A stretch of 41,772 nt of DNA from Candidatus Borkfalkia stercoripullorum (GCA_019119395.1 DWXC01000017.1:1-41772); one strand, 5' to 3'. Positions 18,101-24,041 are shown, numbered from the stretch's first letter. Numbers and translations are program-made. Notes: generated from the letters alone by a model not told the origin.

Positions 18101-19309
18101 CGTCGTGCGCACGCCGTCCTGCGTGCAGCTCGCGCTCGTTTCCGTCACGTTGTCGGGCAAAGAAGTATCCTCGCCCGTTTCGAGGTTGAATTCATAATGC
18201 GTGCCGTTCGTCAGGTAAATATGCAGGACGGGCGCTTCGTAAACGATGTTCGAAATGCCGACGCCCTGCGCGCCGTCGTCGCCCTTCACGAGCCCCGCGT
18301 CCAGCCGCGTTCCGTCGGAAAGGGTGAGGATGAGGTGTCCGTTATCGTCGATTTCCGCATCCTTGATGCCGGAAACCGCTTCATCGGGTTCCTCGGGCGT
18401 TTCGATCTCCGTCATGCCGTTGATGGTGAGCACCGCCGCGGAAGAGCTGGACGAGGACGCGCTGTTGCAGAACTGCGCACCCATCACCTGCGAATTGACG
18501 AAAAAGGTCAATTCGAGTTCTTTGAGGTCTTGCAGTTCCCCTACGTTGTCGAGGATCATGTCGATGCCCGTCACGTAGCGCACCTGCGTGTAATTCGTTC
18601 CCCCGTCGGGGTCGGGCGCGTTGACGAGGTCGTCCTCGGCGGAGAGGGTGTACGTGACCCCTTCGGTCACGAGGTTTCCGTCCTTGTCGTAATAGCCGAT
18701 CGTGCCGTTTTCCACTTCTTCGCGCTCCGAAGTCGCGTTCGTGCCCTCGGGGTCGATGAACGTGTCGCAGGAAACGGTGAAAATGGTCACCTGGCTCTTA
18801 TCCGTCACCATGCTCAGGAGATACCTGCCGTCCGAAAGTTCGCTGATCGTCGAACTGACGTACAACCCGTCGCCGAACTCCACGCCGCCCATCGCGTTGA
18901 TGTACGCGCTCAGGCTCGCGTCGAGTTGATAGGTCTTGCCCGTTTCGGGCGCGGCGGCGGGGGCGGCGTACAGCGTCATGTCTTCCGTGACGGAATACCC
19001 CGCAAAACTCCAGTATTCGGTCGCCCCGCTCGGGTACTTGTAGTACCACTGCGTGATCGCGTTGCCGTATTCGTCCGTATAGGAAGGGAGCACGGCCTTC
19101 CGCCCCGATTCCACTTCCTGCGTTCCGTAAACATACCCGCCTTCCGACGAAAAGGTCACCGTGAACTTTTCCGTCTGCGGGGTCACGACGGACGGCGTTT
19201 CGCCGTTCCCTTCGGAATCGCATGCGGAGAGCACCGCGCCCGCGCCCAGGGCAAGGGCGAGACTCATCGCGCATGCCGCAAATTTTCTGCCTTTTGTTCC
19301 TTTTTTCAT
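15104..19309 (-). CDS. Giant lipoprotein: Shp-like domain plus BspA-type LRR array
   Basis: A 1401-residue surface protein. Signal peptide 1-29 with lipobox LSAC (Cys30). Residues about 47-116 resemble an InlB-type beta repeat. Residues about 128-298 are homologous to the small lipoprotein at 22063-22659: shared YINAMGGVEFG (Met140), a VTIFTVSCDTFID block, GTIGYYDKDGNLVTEGVTYT, and VNSQVMGAQF (Met276). A Ser-rich linker follows, then GHTYKDGVCETCGH (about 423-436). From about 470 to the end there are more than twenty LRR_5/BspA-type repeats (FSGCTSL, IGNSAFMNC and similar), broken twice by ...SYEI... spacers, ending GNFWRYESGEIAIWPMV as BspA-like proteins do. There is no LPXTG motif. It is last in the haem operon, 21 bp after the ATPase, with AAAGGAG upstream. 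I infer a surface haem or haemoprotein receptor, the counterpart of streptococcal Shr. The lipoprotein and LRR calls are firm; haem binding is inference. Confidence 0.85.
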   Translation of the reverse strand: MKKGTKGRKFAACAMSLALALGAGAVLSACDSEGNGETPSVVTPQTEKFTVTFSSEGGYVYGTQEVESGRKAVLPSYTDEYGNAITQWYYKYPSGATEYWSFAGYSVTEDMTLYAAPAAAPETGKTYQLDASLSAYINAMGGVEFGDGLYVSSTISELSDGRYLLSMVTDKSQVTIFTVSCDTFIDPEGTNATSEREEVENGTIGYYDKDGNLVTEGVTYTLSAEDDLVNAPDPDGGTNYTQVRYVTGIDMILDNVGELQDLKELELTFFVNSQVMGAQFCNSASSSSSSAAVLTINGMTEIETPEEPDEAVSGIKDAEIDDNGHLILTLSDGTRLDAGLVKGDDGAQGVGISNIVYEAPVLHIYLTNGTHYEFNLETGEDTSLPDNVTETSASCTQDGVRTTYADATKQEVLGVRTIERATGHTYKDGVCETCGHAQEDDMTFALNDDEQGYTLTEYASRAWDTVAVPDTYNGLPVTAIADGTTMFGTVLQSGVFMDHTEIKTVVFGSNLKTVGVGAFAGCTALESANLSGVTSVGAFAFRNCGIKGGVALNAAVTEIPNNAFYGCTALQSISLPAGLKTIGSSAFYNCSSLESADLPSGLESIGNSAFMNCASLETVSVPAGVASLGTSVFSGCTGIVSASVLAELGGALPNSTFSGCTSLSRFNSDTEGTADLTAFSSIGNAAFMSTAVKTVKFSPTLTDTGSDSFSNCKNLAAVDFNENSGTVTFGNQTFRGCAALQAIALPANCVLGGTMFSGCSSLENIALGGGVEAIPANCFADCVSLEEIGIPDAVTSIGSNAFNGCTSLSSVVFGADSQLSSLAGISGCTSLTSLTIPANVTSVSACTGNYALIEIVNLSGLTLTAGGTDNGSIAQFAKNIVTADPDSGYVTVGDYTLYRDGAASGEKWYVTGFHGAVGEDGALVLPESFDVGEGAPVTSYEIHSRVFYGNDDILSLTVPSSVTAVGAYAYANCPNLASVTFEEGSSLASIDINAFANCTALTAVSLPDSLVSVGNGAFSGCYLLSSVSLGGVQTIGTSAFANCYSLKTLTVPASVTSIASSSFGGCTFAEIRNLAGDIENLPEAYNVYTAQSGQSRLYSADGYTFLYLPGDGETPARAYLVSYGGADGMLTLPSRFAAGDETVSSYEIFAGAFIGKKFTSVAVPAAVTAIGDYAFYRTDLLKITFAGACESVGPYAFAYSNVMFFNSDTAYELDLAGVSAVGDYAFSRTKRLQTLRVAESVASIGRQPFEYSAVKEIVFAESRDEELELANYAFAYMTSLESVTVPSYVTALPQYLFRGCTALSSVTLEEGVQTINNYAFRDCDALASLVLPKSLTKVTSSAFGSSGISSYYYSGTAEELAATSFPTAVKNNAYCYCEEDPISDGNFWRYESGEIAIWPMV

Positions 19310-19330
19310 GTTCGGTCTTTGACTCCTTTT

Positions 19331-20110
19331 TTATTCGAAAATACAAATTTTTTTATCCTGCACCGTCGCCAGTTTCGCGTCCACGCCGTAAACCTCGCGC
19401 AGCCGCTCTTCGGTGATCACTTCCTCCGCGGAGCCCGTCGCGAGTATTTTGCCGTGCTTCATCATGACGACGTTGTCGGCATACCGGATGGTTTGGTTGA
19501 TGTCGTGCAGCACCATGAGCACCGTCGTGCCGTGTTCGCGGTTGAACGAACGGATCAGGTTCAGGATCTCGTACTGGTAATGCACGTCGAGATAGGTCGT
19601 GATCTCGTCGAGCAGAAGCGTTTCGCGCGTTTGGGCAAGCGCGAGCGCGAGCCATACCCTTTGCATCTGCCCGCCCGAAAGTTCCCCGACCTGCTTTTCG
19701 GCAAACTCCGCGGTGTGCGTCTCTTCGAGCGCGCGGTCTACCGCTTCGAAATCGTCGGTTGTCGCGCGGGGAAACATCATGTTGTGATAGGCCGTCCGCC
19801 CCATCGAAACGAGCCGCCTGACCGTCATGTCGTCGGGCACGGTGTTGTATTGGTGCACCGCCGCGACGCGGCGGGCATAGTCCTTCCTCGGGATCTCGGA
19901 AAGATCTTTCCCGTCGAACACGATTTTTCCCGATCTCGGCCGGTATGTTTTTGTGAGAAGGGCGAAAACCGTCGTTTTGCCGCAGCCGTTCGGCCCGATG
20001 AGCGCGGTGACTTTGCCCTTCGGCACGACCAGATCGACGCCGTCGAGCACCTGCGCCGTCTTTTCGTACCCGAACGAAACGCCCGAAAGTTCGAAAATAT
20101 TGTCAGGCAT
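19331..20110 (-). CDS. Haem/siderophore ABC transporter ATPase
   Basis: A 259-residue ATP-binding subunit of the FepC/FecE class. Walker A GPNGCGKTT (about 38-46), Q-loop AAVHQYNTVPDDMTV, signature LSGGQMQRVWLALAL (about 144-158), Walker B LLLDE, and the switch His in VLHDINQTIRYADNVV. The residue after Walker B is Ile (DEITTYLD) where the family nearly always has Pro; the catalytic Glu is kept. The start overlaps the permease gene by 8 bp. It powers the import complex with the two preceding genes. Confidence 0.93.
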   Translation of the reverse strand: MPDNIFELSGVSFGYEKTAQVLDGVDLVVPKGKVTALIGPNGCGKTTVFALLTKTYRPRSGKIVFDGKDLSEIPRKDYARRVAAVHQYNTVPDDMTVRRLVSMGRTAYHNMMFPRATTDDFEAVDRALEETHTAEFAEKQVGELSGGQMQRVWLALALAQTRETLLLDEITTYLDVHYQYEILNLIRSFNREHGTTVLMVLHDINQTIRYADNVVMMKHGKILATGSAEEVITEERLREVYGVDAKLATVQDKKICIFE

Positions 20111-21170
20111 GTTTTTTACTCCTCAAAAGAAGCACGATGAACAGCGGCCCGCCGATGACGGACATGATGATGCTCACGCCGATCTCGTAAGGATAGGCGA
20201 TCCACCGCCCCACCGTGTCCGCCACGAGGAAAAAGAGCGCCCCCAGCAGCGCGCTGTACGGGATGAGTTTTTTATGGTCGTTCCCCACCAGAAGCCGCGC
20301 GATGTGCGGCACGATGAGCCCGAGGAAACTGATGCTCCCCACCACCGCCGTGGAAGCGGACGCCAGGAACACCGCGACGGCGGAGACTTGCAGGCGCGTC
20401 CTCGCCACGTTGACGCCGATGCTGCCCGCGAGCCTGTCGGACAGGGCAAGCAGGTTGCACTTTTTGATACAGAACACGCACGCCGCCGCACCGATCGCGA
20501 CGTATACGGCGAGCGTTTTGACGTCGTCCCAGTCTTTGAGCGAAATGTTCGACTCAACGATGCTCGCCGCGCCCGAATAATTGTTGCCCGTCATTTGGTT
20601 GAAGGCTTCCGAAAGCCCCGTGAACAGCGCGTTGACCGCTATGCCGACGAGGATGAGCCGAACGGGGCTCAGACCTCCCTTCCAGGAAAGCGCGTACACG
20701 ATGACGAACGCCAGCACCCCGCCCGCGAAGGAAAACAGGGGCGTAAGGGCGCCGAGCGCGGGAAAAAACGCCGTGACGAGCACCGCCACGAACGACGAGC
20801 CCGCGCTGATGCCGATGATGCCCGGGTCGGCGAGCGGGCTGCGCATGACCGCCTGGGTGATGACGCCCGCGGCCGACATCGCCATGCCGCCGAGTATCGC
20901 CACGAATATGCGCGGAAACCGAAGCTGCAAAATGATGTATACGTCCTCGTCGTATTCGACAAAAATGCCCTTCAGCAACTGCCAAAAGCCCACTTTGATA
21001 CCGCCGATATTCGCCGCAAGCACGGCAAAGACCACGAGCAGCGCCGCCGTGACGGCGAAGGCGAGAACGGTCTGCAAAGCTCCGCCCCGTTTCCGCTTTT
21101 TCTTCTTTTCGGAGATTCCTTCCGCGCACCCGCACGCGCGTTCGTCCGTTTTCTTTTCCGTCTGCTCCAT
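20103..21170 (-). CDS. FecCD/BtuC-type haem ABC permease (IsdF-like)
   Basis: A 355-residue integral membrane protein with about ten hydrophobic segments. Family motifs are RFPRIFVAILGGMAMSAAGV followed by TQAVMRSPLADPGIIGISAG, the coupling region RLAGSIGVNVARTRL, and FLGLIVPHIARLLVGNDHKK near the C-terminus. The N-terminal 36 residues are basic and cytoplasmic. ATG 21170 was taken as start; a TTG three codons earlier overlaps the previous stop. It lies 5 bp after the binding-protein gene and overlaps the ATPase gene. A single homodimer-forming permease fits the IsdEF/HtsBC arrangement. Confidence 0.92.
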   Translation of the reverse strand: MEQTEKKTDERACGCAEGISEKKKKRKRGGALQTVLAFAVTAALLVVFAVLAANIGGIKVGFWQLLKGIFVEYDEDVYIILQLRFPRIFVAILGGMAMSAAGVITQAVMRSPLADPGIIGISAGSSFVAVLVTAFFPALGALTPLFSFAGGVLAFVIVYALSWKGGLSPVRLILVGIAVNALFTGLSEAFNQMTGNNYSGAASIVESNISLKDWDDVKTLAVYVAIGAAACVFCIKKCNLLALSDRLAGSIGVNVARTRLQVSAVAVFLASASTAVVGSISFLGLIVPHIARLLVGNDHKKLIPYSALLGALFFLVADTVGRWIAYPYEIGVSIIMSVIGGPLFIVLLLRSKKHA

Positions 21171-21175
21171 ACCGC

Positions 21176-22066
21176 TCAAGCCTCGGCAAAAACCGTATCC
21201 GTAAGATAATCGAATGACTCATACCACCCGAGATTCGCGCTCATGCCGAACCCGTCGTCCGAGGAGAGATAGTACACTTCCCCTTCCCTCACCGCGCGGA
21301 AGTTCTGCCATATCGCGCCCGTTTCGATCTCTTCGCGCATATATTTGAAGGCGTTTTCCTCATCGTAATGCGCAAACACGACGATCTTGTCGGGGTCGGT
21401 CTGGATCATATGTTCGGTGTTGACCGCCGCAACGCCCGAACCGTCGGTGATATAGTTTTCGTCGTATACGTTGACGCCGCCCGCAAGTTCGATAAGGCTT
21501 CCGACATACGAATCCGCCGTGACGATGAGGTAAAACCTGCCCGGGTACGCCATGAGCACGAGCACGGTGGAAGGGTCGTCCGACTGCACGCGGTTTTCCT
21601 CGACGTACGTTTCGTATTCCGCGCGCAGCGCCGCCGCCTCCGTCTGTTTGCCGTACTGCTCGCCGAGGGCGTCGATATCGCCGTACATCCCCTCCACGTC
21701 GGACAGGTCGAAATACTGCGCATGGATGCCCGCGCTCTCGAACTGCGCGGAAAGCCCCGCTTCGAGCGAACGCGGCACGATGACCGTTTCGGGGTTGATC
21801 CGGCTCAATATTTCCATGTCGGGAGACATCGCGCTGCCGATCGTCCTCACGTCTTTATACCTTTCGGGAAGTTCTATGTCCTCCGCCGCAGACGGGATGC
21901 CGACCACATTGTCGATACCGAGTTTATCGAGGATCTGGCAGATCGCCATGGAAGTGGTCGCGATGCCGTCCGGCTCGCTTCTCTTGCCCGCAAGGCCGCA
22001 CCCGCCGAGGCAGGATGCCGCCGCGATCCCCGCGCAAGCGAGCGCGGCAACTTTTACGCCCTTCAT
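21176..22066 (-). CDS. isdE: IsdE-like haem-binding lipoprotein of ABC importer
   Basis: A 296-residue extracytoplasmic lipoprotein (lipobox CLGGC, Cys23) of the class III periplasmic-binding fold. It follows IsdE closely: ILDKLGIDNVVGIP, LPERYKDVRTIGSAMSPDME, LSDVEGMYGDIDALGEQYGK, SYVGSLIELAGGVNVY, AVNTEHMIQTDPDKIVV, GFGMSANL. In staphylococcal IsdE the haem iron is held by a Met in the MSPDMEI segment and a His before the C-lobe helices; here Met80 (AMSPDME) and His233 (VVFAHYDEE) occupy these places. The ATG overlaps the upstream lipoprotein stop as ATGA. It hands haem to the permease encoded next. Confidence 0.9.
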   Translation of the reverse strand: MKGVKVAALACAGIAAASCLGGCGLAGKRSEPDGIATTSMAICQILDKLGIDNVVGIPSAAEDIELPERYKDVRTIGSAMSPDMEILSRINPETVIVPRSLEAGLSAQFESAGIHAQYFDLSDVEGMYGDIDALGEQYGKQTEAAALRAEYETYVEENRVQSDDPSTVLVLMAYPGRFYLIVTADSYVGSLIELAGGVNVYDENYITDGSGVAAVNTEHMIQTDPDKIVVFAHYDEENAFKYMREEIETGAIWQNFRAVREGEVYYLSSDDGFGMSANLGWYESFDYLTDTVFAEA

Positions 22067-22659
22067 GCGGAGACCTCCGTCAGGTCGTCCCAATCGACGG
22101 TGAGCGTCGCCGCGCGCGTAACGCTTCCGTCCGCCGTGATCTTGAACTGCGCGCCCATGACCGTGGAATTGATATAAAAAGTCAGATAATATGTATCCTT
22201 CTTTTCCGCGATCGGGAAGGTGATCGAATCGACGTAATGCACCTGTTCCTGCAAATTGTTTTCCGTCGTATCCTCGCTCAACGTGTAACTGACCCCTTCC
22301 GTGACGAGTCGATTGTCCGCATCGTAATATCCGATCGTCCCGTCCTCGGGTTCGCCCTCCACGGGGTCGGCGCCCGTGTTCGGCTCGGCGTCGATGAAGG
22401 TATAGCAGGTGATGGAATAAATCGTAACGCTGCTCTTCGTAAAATACAGCGTGAGCGACATGGAACCGTCCTCTTCCTTCGCGTAACGCGTCTGCGTGAG
22501 GAGCGGCTCGCCGAACTCCACCCCGCCCATCGCGGGTATGTAACAACTCAAAGACGACCCTACGGTATACGTCCCCGCGGCCTCTTCCTTTTCGCACCCG
22601 CCGAACGCCGCCAGCGCGCCCGCCAGAAGCATAGCCGCAAGCATGACTGCCTTTTTCAT
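22063..22659 (-). CDS. Small lipoprotein, Shp-like putative haem-binding domain
   Basis: A 198-residue protein: signal peptide 1-21, lipobox FGGC (Cys22), then a single domain of about 170 residues. The domain recurs in the giant LRR lipoprotein of the same operon: SCYIPAMGGVEFG (Met44), TKSSVTIYSITCYTFID, GTIGYYDADNRLVTEGVSYT, FYINSTVMGAQF (Met168). The second block recalls the region of streptococcal Shp that carries one of its two axial Met ligands (EPMGREVVF), and the strand pattern around the first Met is also similar. AAGGAG precedes ATG 22659; the longer open frame upstream is the leader. First gene of the operon, directly before isdE, the place IsdC or Shp holds elsewhere. Haem binding is inference; lipoprotein status is firm. 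Confidence 0.75.
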   Translation of the reverse strand: MKKAVMLAAMLLAGALAAFGGCEKEEAAGTYTVGSSLSCYIPAMGGVEFGEPLLTQTRYAKEEDGSMSLTLYFTKSSVTIYSITCYTFIDAEPNTGADPVEGEPEDGTIGYYDADNRLVTEGVSYTLSEDTTENNLQEQVHYVDSITFPIAEKKDTYYLTFYINSTVMGAQFKITADGSVTRAATLTVDWDDLTEVSA

Positions 22660-22701
22660 ATAAAAATCTCCTTTTTTGCCGCATCCGAACGCGGACAACG
22701 C

Positions 22702-22717
22702 GTTCGTATATGCGAAC
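22702..22717. promoter_or_regulatory. Operator-like site, GTTCGTATATGCGAAC
   Basis: One mismatch from a perfect 16-bp palindrome of the GTTCGC-N4-GCGAAC type. It is 43 bp before the first haem-operon gene, inside the leader. Confidence 0.6.
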
Positions 22718-22815
22718 TTTATTGCCGAAAAAATAAGGGGGATCGCCCGCACGCATATAGTGACGCGTATTGAGACGCCGCGCAACAGATCGCGCCGAAC
22801 GCCGCAGGCAAACAT

Positions 22816-22831
22816 GTTCGCATATGCGAAC
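22816..22831. promoter_or_regulatory. Operator-like site, GTTCGCATATGCGAAC (perfect)
   Basis: A perfect 16-bp palindrome about 55-70 bp downstream of the predicted transcription start of the haem operon. The same arms recur four more times within 750 bp, next to the regulator gene at 23084-23455. Confidence 0.65.
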
Positions 22832-22890
22832 CAAATCCCCCGAAAAGCGGGCGCCCGCAAAAGGAACGCCCGTATCCCCTAAACGCCGCT

Positions 22891-22920
22891 ATTATAGCAG
22901 ACCGGCGCGCCGCATGTCAA
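22891..22920 (-). promoter_or_regulatory. Consensus sigma-A promoter of the haem operon
   Basis: Minus strand TTGACA (22915-22920), 18-bp spacer, TATAAT (22891-22896): consensus hexamers. The transcript would carry a leader of about 225 nt containing both operator-like palindromes. Confidence 0.85.
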
Positions 22921-22938
22921 TAGGTAACCTAGGCTAAC
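22921..22938. promoter_or_regulatory. DtxR/IdeR-like iron box next to -35
   Basis: TAGGTAACCTAGGCTAAC directly abuts the -35 hexamer. It contains TAGGT-A-ACCTA (an 11-bp odd palindrome) overlapping CCTAGGCTAAC, both recalling the DtxR/IdeR consensus (TTAGGTTAG-CTAACCTAA), although the full 19-bp match is only partial. A DtxR-type protein is encoded 0.7 kb away. Confidence 0.45.
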
Positions 22939-23036
22939 TTTTTTAAAATGCTTTTTTATCCGCCAAGGAAACGAAGCATCCGCGCGGCCGTTCGCATGCC
23001 CGCACCCTTATATATGCCCGAACGCACGCGGATATG

Positions 23037-23075
23037 CGGGCGGGGGCGCGGGCATATTGCCCGCGCCCCCGCCCG
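23037..23075 (-). terminator. Very stable GC hairpin after regulator gene
   Basis: A perfect 18-bp, almost all-GC stem with loop TAT starts 9 bp beyond the regulator stop. There is no T-run, so it is either an atypical terminator or a transcript-stabilising end. A longer imperfect inverted repeat (about 22977-23037, GCATCCGCG with CGCGGATATGC) lies between it and the haem-operon promoter. Confidence 0.5.
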
Positions 23076-23083
23076 AAATGCGG

Positions 23084-23455
23084 TTATGTACGATCTTTCT
23101 TGCGCAAATAGGAAAGAAGCGCCGAACGGCTGTGTTCCCCCACCGCGCAGACAATGCCCACCGCGTCCGCAAAGGCGGCGGTTTTCGGCGTGCGACAGCA
23201 CTTTTCGAGCGCGTTCCGAACAAAATCGACGCATAACATGTATTCATCCAGTAGTTTTTTGCCCCGTTCCGTCAAAAAAATGCGGCTGCGCTCTCCCCGA
23301 GCCATCATGCCGCCCGCTTCCAGCCGTTCGCTCATCCTGTACACGCTCACCTTGGTAACGCCGAGTTTATCGGCAATATCCGTAAGCCGCGCGCCGATGC
23401 CTTCTTTTGAAAGCGAATGCGTTGCTATAAGGTATTTGAGTTCCGAAGCCGACAT
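23084..23455 (-). CDS. Divergent DtxR/MarR-like winged-helix regulator
   Basis: A 123-residue DNA-binding protein. The N-terminal winged helix is RLTDIADKLGVTKVSVYRMS with the wing GERSRIFLTERGKKLLDEY. The C-terminal helical part holds Cys75, Cys86, Cys87, Cys103 and His107 (IVCAVGEHSRSAL). The Cys..Glu-His pattern echoes the DtxR metal site (C-R-W-E-H) with one extra residue, so a metal- or haem-responsive repressor is plausible. ATG 23455 has GAGGGAGGAAAG before it. The gene has a consensus promoter and three GTTCGC..GCGAAC-type palindromes in its 5' leader, which suggests autoregulation; the same sites sit in front of the haem operon. MarR family is the alternative label. Confidence 0.75.
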   Translation of the reverse strand: MSASELKYLIATHSLSKEGIGARLTDIADKLGVTKVSVYRMSERLEAGGMMARGERSRIFLTERGKKLLDEYMLCVDFVRNALEKCCRTPKTAAFADAVGIVCAVGEHSRSALLSYLRKKDRT

Positions 23456-23470
23456 CTTTCCTCCCTCTCG

Positions 23471-23486
23471 ATTCGCCATTGCGAAC
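23471..23486. promoter_or_regulatory. Operator-like site, ATTCGCCATTGCGAAC
   Basis: A member of the GTTCGC-N4-GCGAAC set with one outer mismatch, 16 bp before the regulator start codon. Confidence 0.5.
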
Positions 23487-23514
23487 CAAACCGCTTTTAA
23501 AAAGGCCCCGTCTT

Positions 23515-23530
23515 GTTCGCACAAGCGAAC
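23515..23530. promoter_or_regulatory. Operator-like site, GTTCGCACAAGCGAAC
   Basis: Perfect 6-bp arms with a 4-bp centre in the regulator leader, about 40-55 bp downstream of the predicted start of transcription. Confidence 0.6.
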
Positions 23531-23541
23531 AGAGCCCTCTT

Positions 23542-23575
23542 AAAACAGGAGTTCGCACAACCGAACTCCTGTTTT
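23542..23575. promoter_or_regulatory. Inverted repeat with embedded operator-like site at +1
   Basis: A 14-bp perfect stem (23542-23555 with 23562-23575) around CACAAC contains GTTCGCACAACCGAAC (23551-23566). It begins immediately after the -10 box, so it covers the transcription start of the regulator gene. It could be an operator, a hairpin at the 5' end of the mRNA, or a terminator for the plus strand (TTTTATTAT follows). Confidence 0.55.
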
Positions 23576-23604
23576 ATTATACCGCTTTGCGAACGGAATG
23601 TCAA
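23576..23604 (-). promoter_or_regulatory. Consensus promoter of the regulator gene
   Basis: Minus strand TTGACA (23599-23604), 17-bp spacer, TATAAT (23576-23581). A half-site GCGAAC (23589-23594) lies in the spacer. Confidence 0.85.
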
Positions 23605-23643
23605 CGACATCCGCGCGGCAGCTGCAAAAATTTCGGCGCAGAT

Positions 23644-24009
23644 TCAGCCCTGCCCCGCGTATTTTTTGACGATCTCAAACAGCTCGTCCGAAATGACGTG
23701 TTCTATGCGGCAGGCGTTTTCCTCCGCCGTGGCGGGGTCTGCGCCCATTTTGATCAGGGCGGCGGTGATGACTTTATGGCGTTCGAAAACGCTTTCCGCC
23801 TTTTTCCTGCCCTCGGCGGTCAGGATGAGTTCTCCCCCCTGCCCGAAGTCGATATAGCCGTGTTTTTTGAGCAAATTGACCGCGCGGGAAACGGACGACT
23901 TCGCATATCCGAGTTCGTCCACGACGTCCACCGAACGGACGGCGGACTTTTTTTCGCCTATGCGCAGAATGGTTTCGAGATACATTTCTTCCGATTCGTG
24001 ATTTTTCAT
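23644..24009 (-). CDS. DtxR/IdeR-type iron-dependent repressor (two-domain form)
   Basis: A 121-residue metal-dependent regulator. The winged helix has RSVDVVDELGYAKSSVSRAV and the dimerisation domain ERHKVITAALIKMGADPATA. The primary-site ligands of DtxR (Met10, Cys102, Glu105, His106) are matched by Met9 in EMYLETIL and Cys100, Glu103, His104 in NACRIEHVISDE, and His78 matches the ancillary His79. The Met/Cys pair points to an iron-sensing rather than manganese-sensing (MntR) type. The SH3-like third domain of DtxR is absent. ATG 24009 was chosen from CAGGGGAAATCGC. It has its own promoter and is the likely iron sensor for the adjacent haem operon. Confidence 0.9.
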   Translation of the reverse strand: MKNHESEEMYLETILRIGEKKSAVRSVDVVDELGYAKSSVSRAVNLLKKHGYIDFGQGGELILTAEGRKKAESVFERHKVITAALIKMGADPATAEENACRIEHVISDELFEIVKKYAGQG

Positions 24010-24041
24010 GCGATTTCCCCTGTTTGCGGATCGTTGCCAAT

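Noticed and set aside
15104-19309. LRR protein as a sortase-anchored adhesin
   Set aside because: No LPXTG motif or C-terminal hydrophobic tail; a lipobox is present instead.
17597-20140. 847-residue plus-strand open frame opposite the LRR protein and ATPase
   Set aside because: It spans the ends of two real genes on the other strand and has shadow-type composition.
22063-22659. Small haem-operon lipoprotein as a NEAT domain protein
   Set aside because: The usual NEAT pattern (SxxxxY and YxxxY motifs) is not visible; the Met-Gly blocks resemble Shp more.
23542-23575. Hairpin as terminator of the DtxR-type gene
   Set aside because: It lies downstream of the next promoter's -10 box and contains an operator-like site; an operator or 5' mRNA hairpin fits better.
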